DNA from: Mycolicibacterium hippocampi
GTDB taxonomy: Bacteria > Actinomycetota > Actinomycetes > Mycobacteriales > Mycobacteriaceae
NCBI RefSeq assembly: GCF_010723735.1
Contig: NZ_BLLB01000002.1
Coordinates: 2,356,001 to 2,420,000 of the forward strand
DNA length: 64,000 nucleotides
Direction: 5' to 3'
Part shown: positions 29,007-37,601 of the stretch, piece after piece
How positions within the stretch are numbered: the stretch's first letter is position 1
Layout: every line of letters begins with the position of its first letter
Made by a program: the position numbers and the translations under genes
Notes under the pieces: generated by a model
Told to the model about the DNA's origin: nothing
The model's input: the letters and a program-made list of their open reading frames with translations, nothing else
The model's database searches: none

Positions 29007-29614
29007 CCGATACGCACGGCAAAAGTCTCGTGACCGAGGACACTGCCGTTGAGGACGACGGTTGTGCCCAACACCCTGAGCCACAACGGCGGCTCGACAG
29101 AATCGGCGGATGGCCAGGTGCGGCCGTTGCCGTCGCGACGGTGTTCTTTCTGGCCTCGGTGGCGTTCGCCGGCGCGGCCCTGCAGCCTTACCTCGCCGAC
29201 CGCGCAGATGCAGCCAACCGGCTGGACGTCGCCCACACCGCCGCCGAGGCTGTCACCACCCTATGGACATACACTCCGGACACGATCGATCAATTAGCCG
29301 ATCGCACCGACGAATTCTTGACCGGCGACTTCCGCACCGAGTACCGGAAATTCCTCGACTCAGTCGTCCTCCCCAACAAGCGCGCACAAATCACCGACAC
29401 CACCGATGTCGTCGGGGTATCGGTCGAATCGCTCACAGGCTCAGACGCCGTGGCCCTCGTCTTCACGAACACAAGCGCCACCAGCCCCATGACCCAAAAC
29501 GTGCCGGCCCTCAAGTACATCGCGTACCGCCTCGAAATGAAGCGTGAGAATTCCAGCTGGCGCGTTAACACCATGACCACCGTCAGCTTCATCGATATGA
29601 CGCCGCAGTTGTGA
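28973..29614 (+). CDS. Mce-associated membrane protein
   Basis: The 213-residue protein has an acidic N-terminus, a membrane helix (about 50-72) and the accessory-domain pattern (TAAEAVTTLWTYTPDTIDQL, ending SSWRVNTMTTVSFIDMTP). GTG 28973 lies after GAGAGAGGAGG inside the previous gene. It closes the accessory set; the next gene starts 22 bases later. Confidence 0.8.
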   Translation: MDDQQPESDDLTDTHGKSLVTEDTAVEDDGCAQHPEPQRRLDRIGGWPGAAVAVATVFFLASVAFAGAALQPYLADRADAANRLDVAHTAAEAVTTLWTYTPDTIDQLADRTDEFLTGDFRTEYRKFLDSVVLPNKRAQITDTTDVVGVSVESLTGSDAVALVFTNTSATSPMTQNVPALKYIAYRLEMKRENSSWRVNTMTTVSFIDMTPQL

Positions 29615-29636
29615 CGGCACAAGGACGGAAGTGCGC

Positions 29637-31214
29637 ATGAGTCGCAGCAGATCAGTGCCCTACGCGTGGGCCGGCGTGACGCTAGTCGGCGTCATCGTGA
29701 TCATCCTTGTGATTTCATGGCAACTTTTCCCACGGCTATTCGCGGCGCAGGGTTTGGTCAACGACCTCAGCCCCGCATTCACCGTCGAGCGGGTTATCGG
29801 GGACCGCGGCGGAATCAACATGGTCTCCAACGCGACCGAAACGGGAGACGCCATGATGCATCCCGACGGCGCGGCTGCCGAATACCCGAAGTTGATCAGC
29901 CTCGTCGCCGAAAGAACCGCAAAGTCCGAGGATGACGCGGCAGCCTTGTTGCGCAACGACTATCCGGCGATCAATGGCTTTCTCGCCTCGCTGCCGCTGC
30001 CGGAGGTCAGCGCCGAACTGCCGAAGCTCGTGCACTATCTGGGCACGGTACTGCAGATGACACCCGCCGAGGTGGACCAGATGCTGCAGTCGGACTATCC
30101 GAAGATCTGGCAGGTCTACGTCAACTTGCCGCAACTCACGCAAGGGTGGGATCACATCCCTGGTACTGAGAAGCTCACACGCTTCGACGGCACACCTGTG
30201 CAGTCGATGCCGGAACTTCGAACGTATCTCAGTGAGGAAGTTGTCGCTCCGGTAGAACGCCAGCAGGCCAACTTCCGACCGCTGGGAGTGCGCGGTGGCG
30301 TAGCGTTTCTCGCACCACTGCTGCTCGCGCTGGGTATCGCGGTAATCGTCTTCGGTGCTGTGATGATGGTCAAGACTTGGCGCGGAGTGCCCGTAGGTAA
30401 GGGCCGTTTCGTTTGGGTCTTGGTGCCGGTGATCGGCGTCATCGTCGTAGCGTTGGTGCTGGCACTGAACTTGTTTCCTCGCTTGATCGGTGGCCAACGA
30501 CTCCTCGATGACACCCGGGGCGTCTTCGCCCTCGACCGCATTCAAGGTGACCGTGCAGGTATCGAGTTCATCAATGTCTTCGTCAACGCGCTTGGCCCGG
30601 CAGTGCTGCCCGACGGGGGAGTCACCGAGGAGTATCCGAAACTGCTCGATCAAGCGGCACAGCACGTAGGTGTCCCGGTCCAGGATGTTCGAGATCTCGT
30701 ACACCTCGACTTCCCGCACACAGCGGATCTCCTCGATGGAGTTCCCTTCTCGGCGTCCACCGCTGATGCGAGCCGACTGATCGACGATCTCGCCAGCTCC
30801 TCGAACGTCACGCCGGCCGAGATGATGGCCACCCTGCGTGAGCAACTACCGCAGACGTATCAGCTCATCACCAATTTGAAGGTCGTCACCGATGGGTGGA
30901 CGGAGGTACCCGGTACCGACGGGCTCACTCGATTCGACGGAACACCGGCTCGATCGGTACCACTGATACGAGATTACTTTCGCGGCGACGTCATACCGGG
31001 CCTCGAGCGCCAACAGCGCAACTACGTTGTCGTCGACACCAACTGGCCGGAACTGACGGTGTTCGCTCCACTTCTCACCGCACTGGGCATCGCTGTGGTC
31101 CTGTACGGCCTGTTCTTGGGTCACCTCACGAAGAGGCAGCTGCGCCGTCAAGGCGTGGCGACGGGACCATTCGAGCCCACGCACGGTCGTCCCGCTCTGG
31201 CGAAGTTGCGCTGA
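29637..31214 (+). CDS. Membrane protein with internal tandem duplication
   Basis: The 525-residue protein consists of two copies of a helix-extracytoplasmic domain-helix unit, about 1-250 and 255-525. Both units show the same landmarks in order: a helix ending in NLFPRL or WQLFPRL, (ERV/DRI)xGDRxGI, PDGxxxEYPKL, a DYPKIW/QLPQTY segment, GTxxLTRFDGTP and a final helix. ATG 29637 has AAGGACGG at a good distance; GTG 29631 does not. It ends the mce block and probably works with it. I do not recognise a named function. Confidence 0.75.
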   Translation: MSRSRSVPYAWAGVTLVGVIVIILVISWQLFPRLFAAQGLVNDLSPAFTVERVIGDRGGINMVSNATETGDAMMHPDGAAAEYPKLISLVAERTAKSEDDAAALLRNDYPAINGFLASLPLPEVSAELPKLVHYLGTVLQMTPAEVDQMLQSDYPKIWQVYVNLPQLTQGWDHIPGTEKLTRFDGTPVQSMPELRTYLSEEVVAPVERQQANFRPLGVRGGVAFLAPLLLALGIAVIVFGAVMMVKTWRGVPVGKGRFVWVLVPVIGVIVVALVLALNLFPRLIGGQRLLDDTRGVFALDRIQGDRAGIEFINVFVNALGPAVLPDGGVTEEYPKLLDQAAQHVGVPVQDVRDLVHLDFPHTADLLDGVPFSASTADASRLIDDLASSSNVTPAEMMATLREQLPQTYQLITNLKVVTDGWTEVPGTDGLTRFDGTPARSVPLIRDYFRGDVIPGLERQQRNYVVVDTNWPELTVFAPLLTALGIAVVLYGLFLGHLTKRQLRRQGVATGPFEPTHGRPALAKLR

Positions 31215-31278
31215 CGCATTCGTTGCAATAGGTGTGCGGCGCTGTTCAAGTACCGATGTGTTGCGTGTCACATGATGG
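31207..31278 (+). repeat. Regulatory repeat copy 1, with CRP-like site 31257-31272
   Basis: This 72-base stretch aligns without gaps to 49438-49509. It begins with an identical 17-mer (TGCGCTGACGCATTCGT) that spans the stop codon of the preceding gene. Further matches are TGTGCGGC and a CAAGT segment, and both end at TGTGT-N6-TCACA, a near-consensus CRP/GlxR site. Each copy lies upstream of a DUF3263-like gene, so a promoter region was duplicated together with the gene. No gene is seen between 31215 and 31578. Confidence 0.6.
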
Positions 31279-31581
31279 CTAGAGGCGACGAAAGCTGTTT
31301 TCGGTGAGCATCTTTCGTCTCGCAGAGGCAATGGTGTGCTGCGCACGCGGGTCATCGGTTTTTCAAGGATGACACCACCAGGCGTCGTCGGTCCATAACG
31401 GAGATGGAGGGTTCTGCCCCCGGCGCCGACAGCCAGAGGCCTGGCGGAAACCGGCCCAGTGGCCGCCGGTTGCCGATCGACACAGCGCGCACTGTTGCGG
31501 ACGCACTGGAGCATCGGGCTGACCGAGGGGGCCGGGCAACCGGGTCGATGGCCACCTGATCAAGGACGGAAGAAAACTGTG

Positions 31582-31848
31582 ATGCAAAGAATGCAGACAT
31601 GCAGCGACATCAATGCGGAGCATCAGCCCGACGACGTGGAGCGAGCCATGATCGAGTTCGTCAGGCGTTGGCACTCCTATGGCGGCGGTCCGGCCTGCAC
31701 GATCTTCGTAGAGTTCGGAATCACCGAGCGAGACTTCTTTTCGCGGACCTTGGCACTGTTGAAGACGGACTACACGGCAGCTCGCCTATCTTCGGCCACC
31801 ATTGCCCTCATGCAAAATGTGTGTCTGTGGCGTCTGGACGCCCGGTGA
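31582..31848 (+). CDS. DUF3263-like small protein, copy 1
   Basis: The 88-residue product shows the DUF3263 pattern of actinobacteria: an acidic-helix start (DDVERAMIEFVRRWHSYGGGP) and a second half resembling a helix-turn-helix (IFVEFGITERDFFSRTLALL). DUF3263 proteins are probably DNA-binding. A clear paralogue lies at 49.7 kb, and both are preceded by the same regulatory repeat. The start could be ATG 31582 or GTG 31579; AAGGACGGAAG lies upstream. Confidence 0.7.
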   Translation: MQRMQTCSDINAEHQPDDVERAMIEFVRRWHSYGGGPACTIFVEFGITERDFFSRTLALLKTDYTAARLSSATIALMQNVCLWRLDAR

Positions 31849-31879
31849 CCGGTCCTGAGACCATAGACGGGACGCCACT

Positions 31880-31901
31880 ACCGACCGATCGATCGGTCGG
31901 T
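31880..31901. promoter_or_regulatory. PaaR-type operator and promoter of paaI
   Basis: A 22-bp perfect palindrome built of ACCGACCGATC and its complement lies 16 bases upstream of the paaI start. It contains the same ACCGA..CG..CG..TCGGT plan as the sites at 34820 and 35596, so a TetR regulator of PaaR type probably binds it. TAGACT at 31906-31911 could be the -10 box; transcription would then start at or next to the ATG (leaderless). Confidence 0.6.
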
Positions 31902-31917
31902 GCGATAGACTCTGACG

Positions 31918-32346
31918 ATGTCGGTCGGTGATGAAATTGATTCCCCCGGAGCCACGTTCGCATTGCGCATGCTGGCCAACGACCGTGCTTCTGCGCACCT
32001 AGGAGTGCGTTTGATCAGTTGCGGGCCAGGAGCCGCGACGGTGGGGATGACGATCACGGAGTTCATGACCAACGGATACGACATCACTCATGGCGGGTTT
32101 GTCTTCGCACTCGCCGATACGGCGTTCGCGCTCGCCTGCAACGGCCACGGGGAGACAGCGGTGGCGGCGGCCGCGCGCATCGACTTCTTGGTGCCGACGA
32201 AGCTCGGGGACGAGCTCACAGCGGAAGCGGTGGAAAGAGTCCGCTGCGGCCGCAGCGGAATATACGACGTTACCGTGCGTCGCGGAGACGACATCGTCGC
32301 TGAATTCCGCGGAAACAGCCGGCAGTTGAGCCGTACCGGCGGGTGA
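31918..32346 (+). CDS. paaI: Phenylacetate-pathway thioesterase
   Basis: The 142-residue hotdog-fold protein matches PaaI: NGYDITHGGFVFALADTAFALACN includes the His-Gly-Gly and active-site Asp. In other bacteria PaaI hydrolyses dead-end CoA thioesters of phenylacetate catabolism, releasing CoA. It lies alone on the plus strand, convergent with the EthD/paaZ genes, and has its own operator. Confidence 0.88.
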   Translation: MSVGDEIDSPGATFALRMLANDRASAHLGVRLISCGPGAATVGMTITEFMTNGYDITHGGFVFALADTAFALACNGHGETAVAAAARIDFLVPTKLGDELTAEAVERVRCGRSGIYDVTVRRGDDIVAEFRGNSRQLSRTGG

Positions 32347-32432
32347 CCGACGTGTGGGCGTCGGGGAACTGAACGGAGAGGCGCCTCGACCTGGAGAAAA
32401 GGACGACGCGCCGTCACCGCCGCGTGGAAACA

Positions 32433-32744
32433 CTAGGCGCGGGTGATCTCTTCTGTGCTGTACAGCGTGACTCCACCCGTCGCGAAATTGGCGACATCGG
32501 CGCTCGCCGCGCCCATTTCGGATGACTTCAACGCAGCCTTGAGGTGGTCGGCGGTGTCGAACAGAAGGCTCGCCACCATGTAGTACGGCGCATCCTGATT
32601 GGGCATGAGCGACTTGGGTTTCCCGGTCGTGAACCCGGCCAGGCCGGGAATCTTCAGCGCCAGAGGCGTGTGAGTGCTCTCGTAGTACTCGTCGAATGCG
32701 GCCGGGTCGGTGGGCTGGCCGTAACAGACTGAAACGCGAAACAT
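32433..32744 (-). CDS. EthD-family protein
   Basis: The 103-residue ferredoxin-like alpha/beta-barrel protein has the EthD pattern (DEYYESTHTPLALKIPGLAGFTTG, ending with a strand). EthD proteins accompany oxidative degradation genes and their role is not well defined. It is read 20 bases after paaZ, so it is probably co-transcribed with it under the PaaR-type operator at 34820. Confidence 0.8.
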   Translation of the reverse strand: MFRVSVCYGQPTDPAAFDEYYESTHTPLALKIPGLAGFTTGKPKSLMPNQDAPYYMVASLLFDTADHLKAALKSSEMGAASADVANFATGGVTLYSTEEITRA

Positions 32745-32764
32745 CGTTGTCTCCTTGGAGTTTG

Positions 32765-34807
32765 CTAGTTCTTCTTCGCGACCAACGTCAGGACGTCGTA
32801 GGTCGCCACCGGGTCGTCGTTCTGATTGGCCACGACGGCATCCCAGCGGACCTCGCCGTAGTCCGCCGACAACCGCGGCGTCACCTGCTTGGCCGTCAGC
32901 GTCACGGTCAGCGCGTCGCCGGCCTTCACTGGCGTTAGGAAGCGGAGTCCGTCGACGCCGAAGTTCGCGAGGACAGGACCGGGATTGGGCTCAACAAACA
33001 ACCCCGCCGCCAAGGACACGACCAGGTAACCGTGCGCGACGATCCCACCGAAAAGCGGGTTCTCGGCTGCGGCCTTCGGATCAGTGTGCGCGTAGAAAGT
33101 GTCGCCGGTGAACTCCGCGAAGTGGTCAATGTCTTCGAGGCTCACCACCCGCGGCCCACCCACAACGGTGTCGCCGATCTGCAGCTCTTCGAGGTGCTTC
33201 CGAAACGGGTGAACATCGGTGTTGGTACGAGCTGAACCGGTTGTCCAACGACCGGTGATCGCCGTCAGCATGTCGGGGCTTGCCTGGATTGCCGTGCGCT
33301 GCATGAAGTGGAGTACGCCGCGGATCCCGCCAAGTTCCTCGCCGCCGCCGGCGCGTCCGGGACCGCCGTGAATAAGGGTCGGCAGCGGGGAACCGTGGCC
33401 TGTCGACTCTTTGGCATCGTCACGATCGAGGATGAGAATGCGGCCGTGAAACGGCGCAACACCGAGGGTGACCTGCCGCGCAACGGCGGGATCGTGCGTG
33501 ACCAGCGAACCGACAAGGCTGCCCTTGCCTCTTGCCGCCAGTTGTATGGCGTCGTCCACGTCGCTGTATCCGATCACGGTGCTGATGGGGCCGAACGCTT
33601 CCACCTCATGGATGGCGGCTGCCGCGGAATCCTGGGCGCGCAACAGCAGCGGAGGCAGAAACGCACCGCTCGACGCGTCCGCACCTTCAACGGAGAAGTC
33701 ATCAGGATCACCGAAAACCACTGTGGCGGAATCACGCAGGCTCTTCAGGGACCGCAGCACCTCTTCGCGCTGATCGAGGCTTGCCAAGGGCCCCATGCGT
33801 ACACCCTCGGCGTTGGGATGGCCGACGACGACCTTGGACAGACGTGTCCGTGTCGCCTCGACGACATCATCGACGAGCTCGTTCGGTACCAGGGCTCGAC
33901 GAATGGCCGTGCACTTCTGCCCGGCCTTGGTCGTCATCTCCGCGACGAGCTGCTTGATGTAAAGCTCGAATTCGGGCGTGTCCTTCGCGGCATCGGGTCC
34001 GAGGATCGAGCAGTTCAGGGAGTCGGCTTCGGCGTTGAAGCGGACGCCGCCCTCCACGACATTGGGATGTCCGCGGAGTTTGGAGGCGGTAGATGCCGAA
34101 CCGGTGAATAGCACCGTGTCCTGTCCGTCGAGATGATCAAGTAGCGCCCTCGGGCTCGCGCACAGCAATTGAATCGATCCCTCGGGCAGCAGGCCCGACT
34201 CCACGATTGCGCGCACCACAAGTTCAGTGAGATACGCCGTCTGGTGTGCGGGTTTCACGATGGACGGCACGCCGGCCAGGAACGCCGGTGCGAGCTTCTC
34301 GAGCATGCCCCACACGGGGAAGTTGAAGGCGTTGATTTGGACTGCGACGCCGGGTCGCGACGTGTAGATGTGCTGACCGACGAATGTTCCACCACGGCCC
34401 AAAGGTTCGAGGCCGCCATCAAGGTAGATCGTGTCGTTTGGCAGCTCGCGGGTGCCCTTACTGGCATAGCTCAGCAGAGTGCCGATACCGCCGTCGATAT
34501 CGATCCCGGAGTCCTTCGCTGTCGCGCCGGTGGCAGTCGACGACGGATAAAATTCCTCCTTGCGGCTCATGAGCAGCTTGCCCAGCGCCTTCAGCGCGCC
34601 TGCTCGCTGGTGGAATGTCAACGCACGCAACGCCGGTCCACCGACTTCGCGGCCGTACGCGATAGCCGCAGCCACATCCAAAGAGCCTGACGCGAAACGT
34701 GCGACTTCCTCGCCGGTGGAGGCGTTGATGAGCGGGATCGACTCGCCTTCGGGAGCGATCCACTTTCCGGATACATAACTTTCCAACACTGCGGTCACAG
34801 CGGACAC
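32765..34807 (-). CDS. paaZ: Oxepin-CoA hydrolase / semialdehyde dehydrogenase
   Basis: The 680-residue bifunctional enzyme opens the ring in the phenylacetyl-CoA pathway. Residues about 1-520 are an aldehyde dehydrogenase (catalytic Cys in TTKAGQKCTAIRR, Glu in GGVRFNAEADSLN). Residues about 540-680 are an R-specific (MaoC-type) hydratase with the hydratase motif (FAEFTGDTFYAHTD...FGGIVAHGYL). The full length and both active sites are present. GTG start. It is divergent from no gene but faces the regulator gene across a 105-base gap with an operator. Confidence 0.92.
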   Translation of the reverse strand: MSAVTAVLESYVSGKWIAPEGESIPLINASTGEEVARFASGSLDVAAAIAYGREVGGPALRALTFHQRAGALKALGKLLMSRKEEFYPSSTATGATAKDSGIDIDGGIGTLLSYASKGTRELPNDTIYLDGGLEPLGRGGTFVGQHIYTSRPGVAVQINAFNFPVWGMLEKLAPAFLAGVPSIVKPAHQTAYLTELVVRAIVESGLLPEGSIQLLCASPRALLDHLDGQDTVLFTGSASTASKLRGHPNVVEGGVRFNAEADSLNCSILGPDAAKDTPEFELYIKQLVAEMTTKAGQKCTAIRRALVPNELVDDVVEATRTRLSKVVVGHPNAEGVRMGPLASLDQREEVLRSLKSLRDSATVVFGDPDDFSVEGADASSGAFLPPLLLRAQDSAAAAIHEVEAFGPISTVIGYSDVDDAIQLAARGKGSLVGSLVTHDPAVARQVTLGVAPFHGRILILDRDDAKESTGHGSPLPTLIHGGPGRAGGGEELGGIRGVLHFMQRTAIQASPDMLTAITGRWTTGSARTNTDVHPFRKHLEELQIGDTVVGGPRVVSLEDIDHFAEFTGDTFYAHTDPKAAAENPLFGGIVAHGYLVVSLAAGLFVEPNPGPVLANFGVDGLRFLTPVKAGDALTVTLTAKQVTPRLSADYGEVRWDAVVANQNDDPVATYDVLTLVAKKN

Positions 34808-34819
34808 ACTCCTTTACCA

Positions 34820-34837
34820 ACCGTCCATTCGTTCGGT
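34820..34837. promoter_or_regulatory. PaaR-type operator upstream of paaZ
   Basis: Read on the minus strand, ACCGAACGAATGGACGGT differs at two positions from the 18-mer operator at 35596. It lies 13 bases upstream of the paaZ start, a position suited to repression. A weaker related half-site (ACCGAACGGTCAGT, starting 34899) is nearby, just past the end of the regulator gene. Confidence 0.6.
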
Positions 34838-34911
34838 ATCCACTGTTACAGCGGTCGGCCCAATGCGTCTAGGACAGAAGCGAACAATTAGGAGCCAACC
34901 GAACGGTCAGT

Positions 34912-35538
34912 TCACCTGGTGGGAGTGCGGAGCCCGTCGAACACCATCGCGGCGACGGCATCTGCCACCTCGTCCGCGCCCAGATTCCGGCTCGGTCGGT
35001 ACCACTCGATGAGCGAATTCACCGTCCCGAAGATCAGCCGGCTAGTCAGAGCAGGATCGACCCCAGGGCGGATGGTGCCGTCGTCACACGCTTCCTGCAC
35101 AAGGTCGCCGACGATGTGGTCGAACTCGCGGCGGCGCGCCAACGCGCGCCGTTCGACCGCGGTGTTGCCTCGAATGCGCAGCAACAGTGTGACGTAGGGA
35201 AGCTCACCGACGAGAACGTGAATACTGCGCTTGACCAGGTTTTCCAGGCGATCGATGGCCGATCCGCTCGTGGTGTCCGACGCCTCAGTCGCCGCGAAGA
35301 GGGCGTCAAGAGCACGATCGGTGGCAAGCCTGAGTAACTCCTCTTTCCCGCTCACGTGATGGTAGATCGACGACTTGCTGATGCCGAGCTTCGCCGATAG
35401 GTGTTCCATCGACGTTCCGTCGTAGCCCCGCTGGATGAACACGCCGACGGCAACGGCGAGCAGGGAGTCCAAGTCGTAGCCCGGTCGGCCGACCTGACCG
35501 TTCGAACGTGCTTTGGGCGCGGCCATGCGAATCATCAT
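34912..35538 (-). CDS. paaR: TetR-family regulator (PaaR-like)
   Basis: The protein of about 208 residues has an N-terminal TetR helix-turn-helix (GTSMEHLSAKLGISKSSIYHHVSGKEELL) and a helical ligand domain. Actinobacterial PaaR proteins repress paa genes and are released by phenylacetyl-CoA. Matching operators lie in front of the divergent thiolase operon, paaZ and paaI. The start is uncertain: ATG 35538, 35526 or an upstream ATG at 35583 are in frame; I chose the one after AAGCAGG. Confidence 0.82.
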   Translation of the reverse strand: MMIRMAAPKARSNGQVGRPGYDLDSLLAVAVGVFIQRGYDGTSMEHLSAKLGISKSSIYHHVSGKEELLRLATDRALDALFAATEASDTTSGSAIDRLENLVKRSIHVLVGELPYVTLLLRIRGNTAVERRALARRREFDHIVGDLVQEACDDGTIRPGVDPALTSRLIFGTVNSLIEWYRPSRNLGADEVADAVAAMVFDGLRTPTR

Positions 35539-35595
35539 CGCACTGCACCTGCTTTCTGGGTCGATCATCGGATCTGTTCGCATTTGTTATAGACG

Positions 35596-35613
35596 ACCGA
35601 ACGAACGGTCGGT
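35596..35613. promoter_or_regulatory. PaaR-type operator between paaR and the thiolase operon
   Basis: ACCGAACGAACGGTCGGT is an imperfect palindrome of the form ACCGAnCGnnCGnTCGGT. It lies in the divergent gap, 30 bases upstream of the thiolase start and 57 upstream of the chosen regulator start, so it can control both directions. The three sites together define a local regulon. Confidence 0.65.
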
Positions 35614-35643
35614 TATTCAAGAGTAGAACGAAAGGAGTGTTCC

Positions 35644-36864
35644 GTGGGAGAGGTGTTCCTCGTCGACGGCGTGAGGACCGCGCAGGGTCGCTACGGCGGA
35701 TCCCTTGCATCCGTCCGTCCCGACGATCTGGCCGCCGCGGTGGTCCGTGAGGCCATGTCGCGTGCCGGAGTCCCCGTCGAGGTCATCGACGAAGTGATCC
35801 TCGGTGCGGCGAACCAAGCCGGCGAGGACAACCGAGACGTCGCGCGGATGGCCGTCCTTCTCGCGGGTCTACCGGACACCGTCCCCGGATACACCGTCAA
35901 TCGCCTGTGTGCCAGTGGCTTGACAGCGATCGCCTCCGCATCGCAGGCGATCCGGTCCGGCGACGCGGATGTCATTGTCGCCGGCGGTGTCGAGTCGATG
36001 ACCAGAGCACCCTGGGTCATGGCCAAGCCCGGTACGCCGTGGGCGCGGCCAGGGGAGGTCTTTGACACCTCGCTGGGTTGGCGATTCACCAACCCGCGGT
36101 TCGTCGAGATGGACGCCGCCGTGCCCGCCGGCGCCGGACCCGACTCGACGAAGGTGACCTTGTCGATGGGCGAGACCGCGGAAGAGGTCGCCGCCCTCGA
36201 CGGAATCACCAGGGCGGAATCCGACGCCTTCGCCTTGCGCAGCCACACCCGTGCCATCGCGGCGCAGGAGGCGGGCCGCTTCGTCAAAGAGATCGTGCCC
36301 GTCACCACCAAAGACGGCGTCGTCGACACCGACGAGGGTCCCCGCCGCCAAACCACACTCGACAAGCTCGCCTCGCTTCGGCCGGTGTTCCGTAAAGACG
36401 GCATCGTGACCGCTGGCTCGTCATCTCCACTGTCCGATGGCGCTGCAGCCGTGGTCCTGGCAAGTGAGGACGCTGTGCGCCGGCACGGACTGTCCGTGCG
36501 CGGACGGGTCGTCGCCGCGGCCAGCGCGGGCCTGCAGCCGAATCTGATGGGCCTCGGCCCGGTGCCAGCAACTCAAAAGGTGTTGAGCAGGTCCGGCTGG
36601 AGCGCAGGGGATCTCGACGCCATCGAGCTGAACGAGGCTTTCGCCGCCCAGAGCCTGGCAGTGATCAGACGCCTCGGATTGAACGAGGACATCGTCAACG
36701 CCGACGGTGGCGCGATCGCACTCGGCCATCCCCTCGGATGCTCAGGCGCTCGGCTGATCGTCACGCTGCTCGGCCGACTGGAACGGAGTGGCGGTTCGCG
36801 CGGTCTGGCCACCCTCTGTGTCGGCGTCGGCCAGGGCGTCGCCGTACTGATCGAGGCGTTGTGA
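35644..36864 (+). CDS. paaJ: Beta-ketoadipyl-CoA thiolase
   Basis: The 406-residue thiolase has the acylated cysteine region ([15 protein letters not shown]), the histidine motif (NEAFAAQS) and the C-terminal catalytic Cys ([13 protein letters not shown]). In this operon it should cleave 3-oxoadipyl-CoA to succinyl-CoA and acetyl-CoA, and also the earlier dehydrosuberyl-CoA. GTG start after GAAAGGAG. Its stop overlaps the next start (GTGA). Confidence 0.9.
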   Translation: MGEVFLVDGVRTAQGRYGGSLASVRPDDLAAAVVREAMSRAGVPVEVIDEVILGAANQAGEDNRDVARMAVLLAGLPDTVPGYTVNRLCASGLTAIASASQAIRSGDADVIVAGGVESMTRAPWVMAKPGTPWARPGEVFDTSLGWRFTNPRFVEMDAAVPAGAGPDSTKVTLSMGETAEEVAALDGITRAESDAFALRSHTRAIAAQEAGRFVKEIVPVTTKDGVVDTDEGPRRQTTLDKLASLRPVFRKDGIVTAGSSSPLSDGAAAVVLASEDAVRRHGLSVRGRVVAAASAGLQPNLMGLGPVPATQKVLSRSGWSAGDLDAIELNEAFAAQSLAVIRRLGLNEDIVNADGGAIALGHPLGCSGARLIVTLLGRLERSGGSRGLATLCVGVGQGVAVLIEAL

Positions 36865-37601
36865 CGGGCTACTCGACTCTCCACGTCACACCAGGGGACG
36901 ACCGTGTGGTGGTCGCGTTGAATCGTCCGGAGCAGCGCAACGCGATCAACGCAGCGATGGTGGCCGAACTCCACCGGGTTTGCGCCGATATCGAGTCACA
37001 TCCACGCGTCCTCATCGTGACCGGCACCGGCGCGGACTTCGCCGCCGGGGCCGACATCGCCGAGCTTCGTGGTCGAGGTCGAGACGAAGCACTCGCGGGG
37101 ATCAACCGCAGTGTGTTCGACCGCATAGCGTCGCTGCCGCTGCCGACGATCGCCGCAGTTGAAGGAAACGCACTCGGGGGCGGTGCCGAACTGACCTATG
37201 CCTGCGACCTCAGGGTTGCGGGTGCGGGCGCGCGGTTCGGGAACCCGGAGCCCGGCCTGGGCATCCTCGCCGCCGCGGGGGCCAGCTACCGGTTGGCCGA
37301 CCTCGTGGGCAAATCGATGGCGAAGCAGGTGATCCTGGGCGCTCGCGTCATCGACGCACAGACAGCTTTGCGGTGCGGTCTGGTCGGCGAGGTTGTCGCG
37401 GACGGCACTGCGTTGGCAACAGCATGCGGGTGGACGGACCGCATCGTCCGGCAGTCGTCGCTGGCACTTCGGTTGTCGAAGGCCGTACTCGACGCCCAGT
37501 CTGCGCACCCCTTGCTCGACGATATCGCGCAAGCGGTGCTGTTCGAGAGCCCCGACAAATCGGAACGCATGACACGATTCCTGGAGAGGAAGACCTCATG
37601 A
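36861..37601 (+). CDS. paaF: Enoyl-CoA hydratase
   Basis: The 246-residue crotonase-fold protein has the oxyanion-hole stretches ([10 protein letters not shown] and [17 protein letters not shown]). Position between the thiolase and hydroxyacyl-CoA dehydrogenase genes points to PaaF, which hydrates 2,3-dehydroadipyl-CoA. GTG 36861 overlaps the thiolase stop; the frame is open further upstream. Crotonases are hard to assign individually, so the symbol rests on context. Confidence 0.82.
   Translation: MTGYSTLHVTPGDDRVVVALNRPEQRNAINAAMVAELHRVCADIESHPRVLIVTGTGADFAAGADIAELRGRGRDEALAGINRSVFDRIASLPLPTIAAVEGNALGGGAELTYACDLRVAGAGARFGNPEPGLGILAAAGASYRLADLVGKSMAKQVILGARVIDAQTALRCGLVGEVVADGTALATACGWTDRIVRQSSLALRLSKAVLDAQSAHPLLDDIAQAVLFESPDKSERMTRFLERKTS

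Noticed and set aside
29736..30845. A 369-codon leftward frame over the duplicated membrane protein
   Set aside because: It mirrors the codon pattern of the plus-strand gene and has no recognisable domain.
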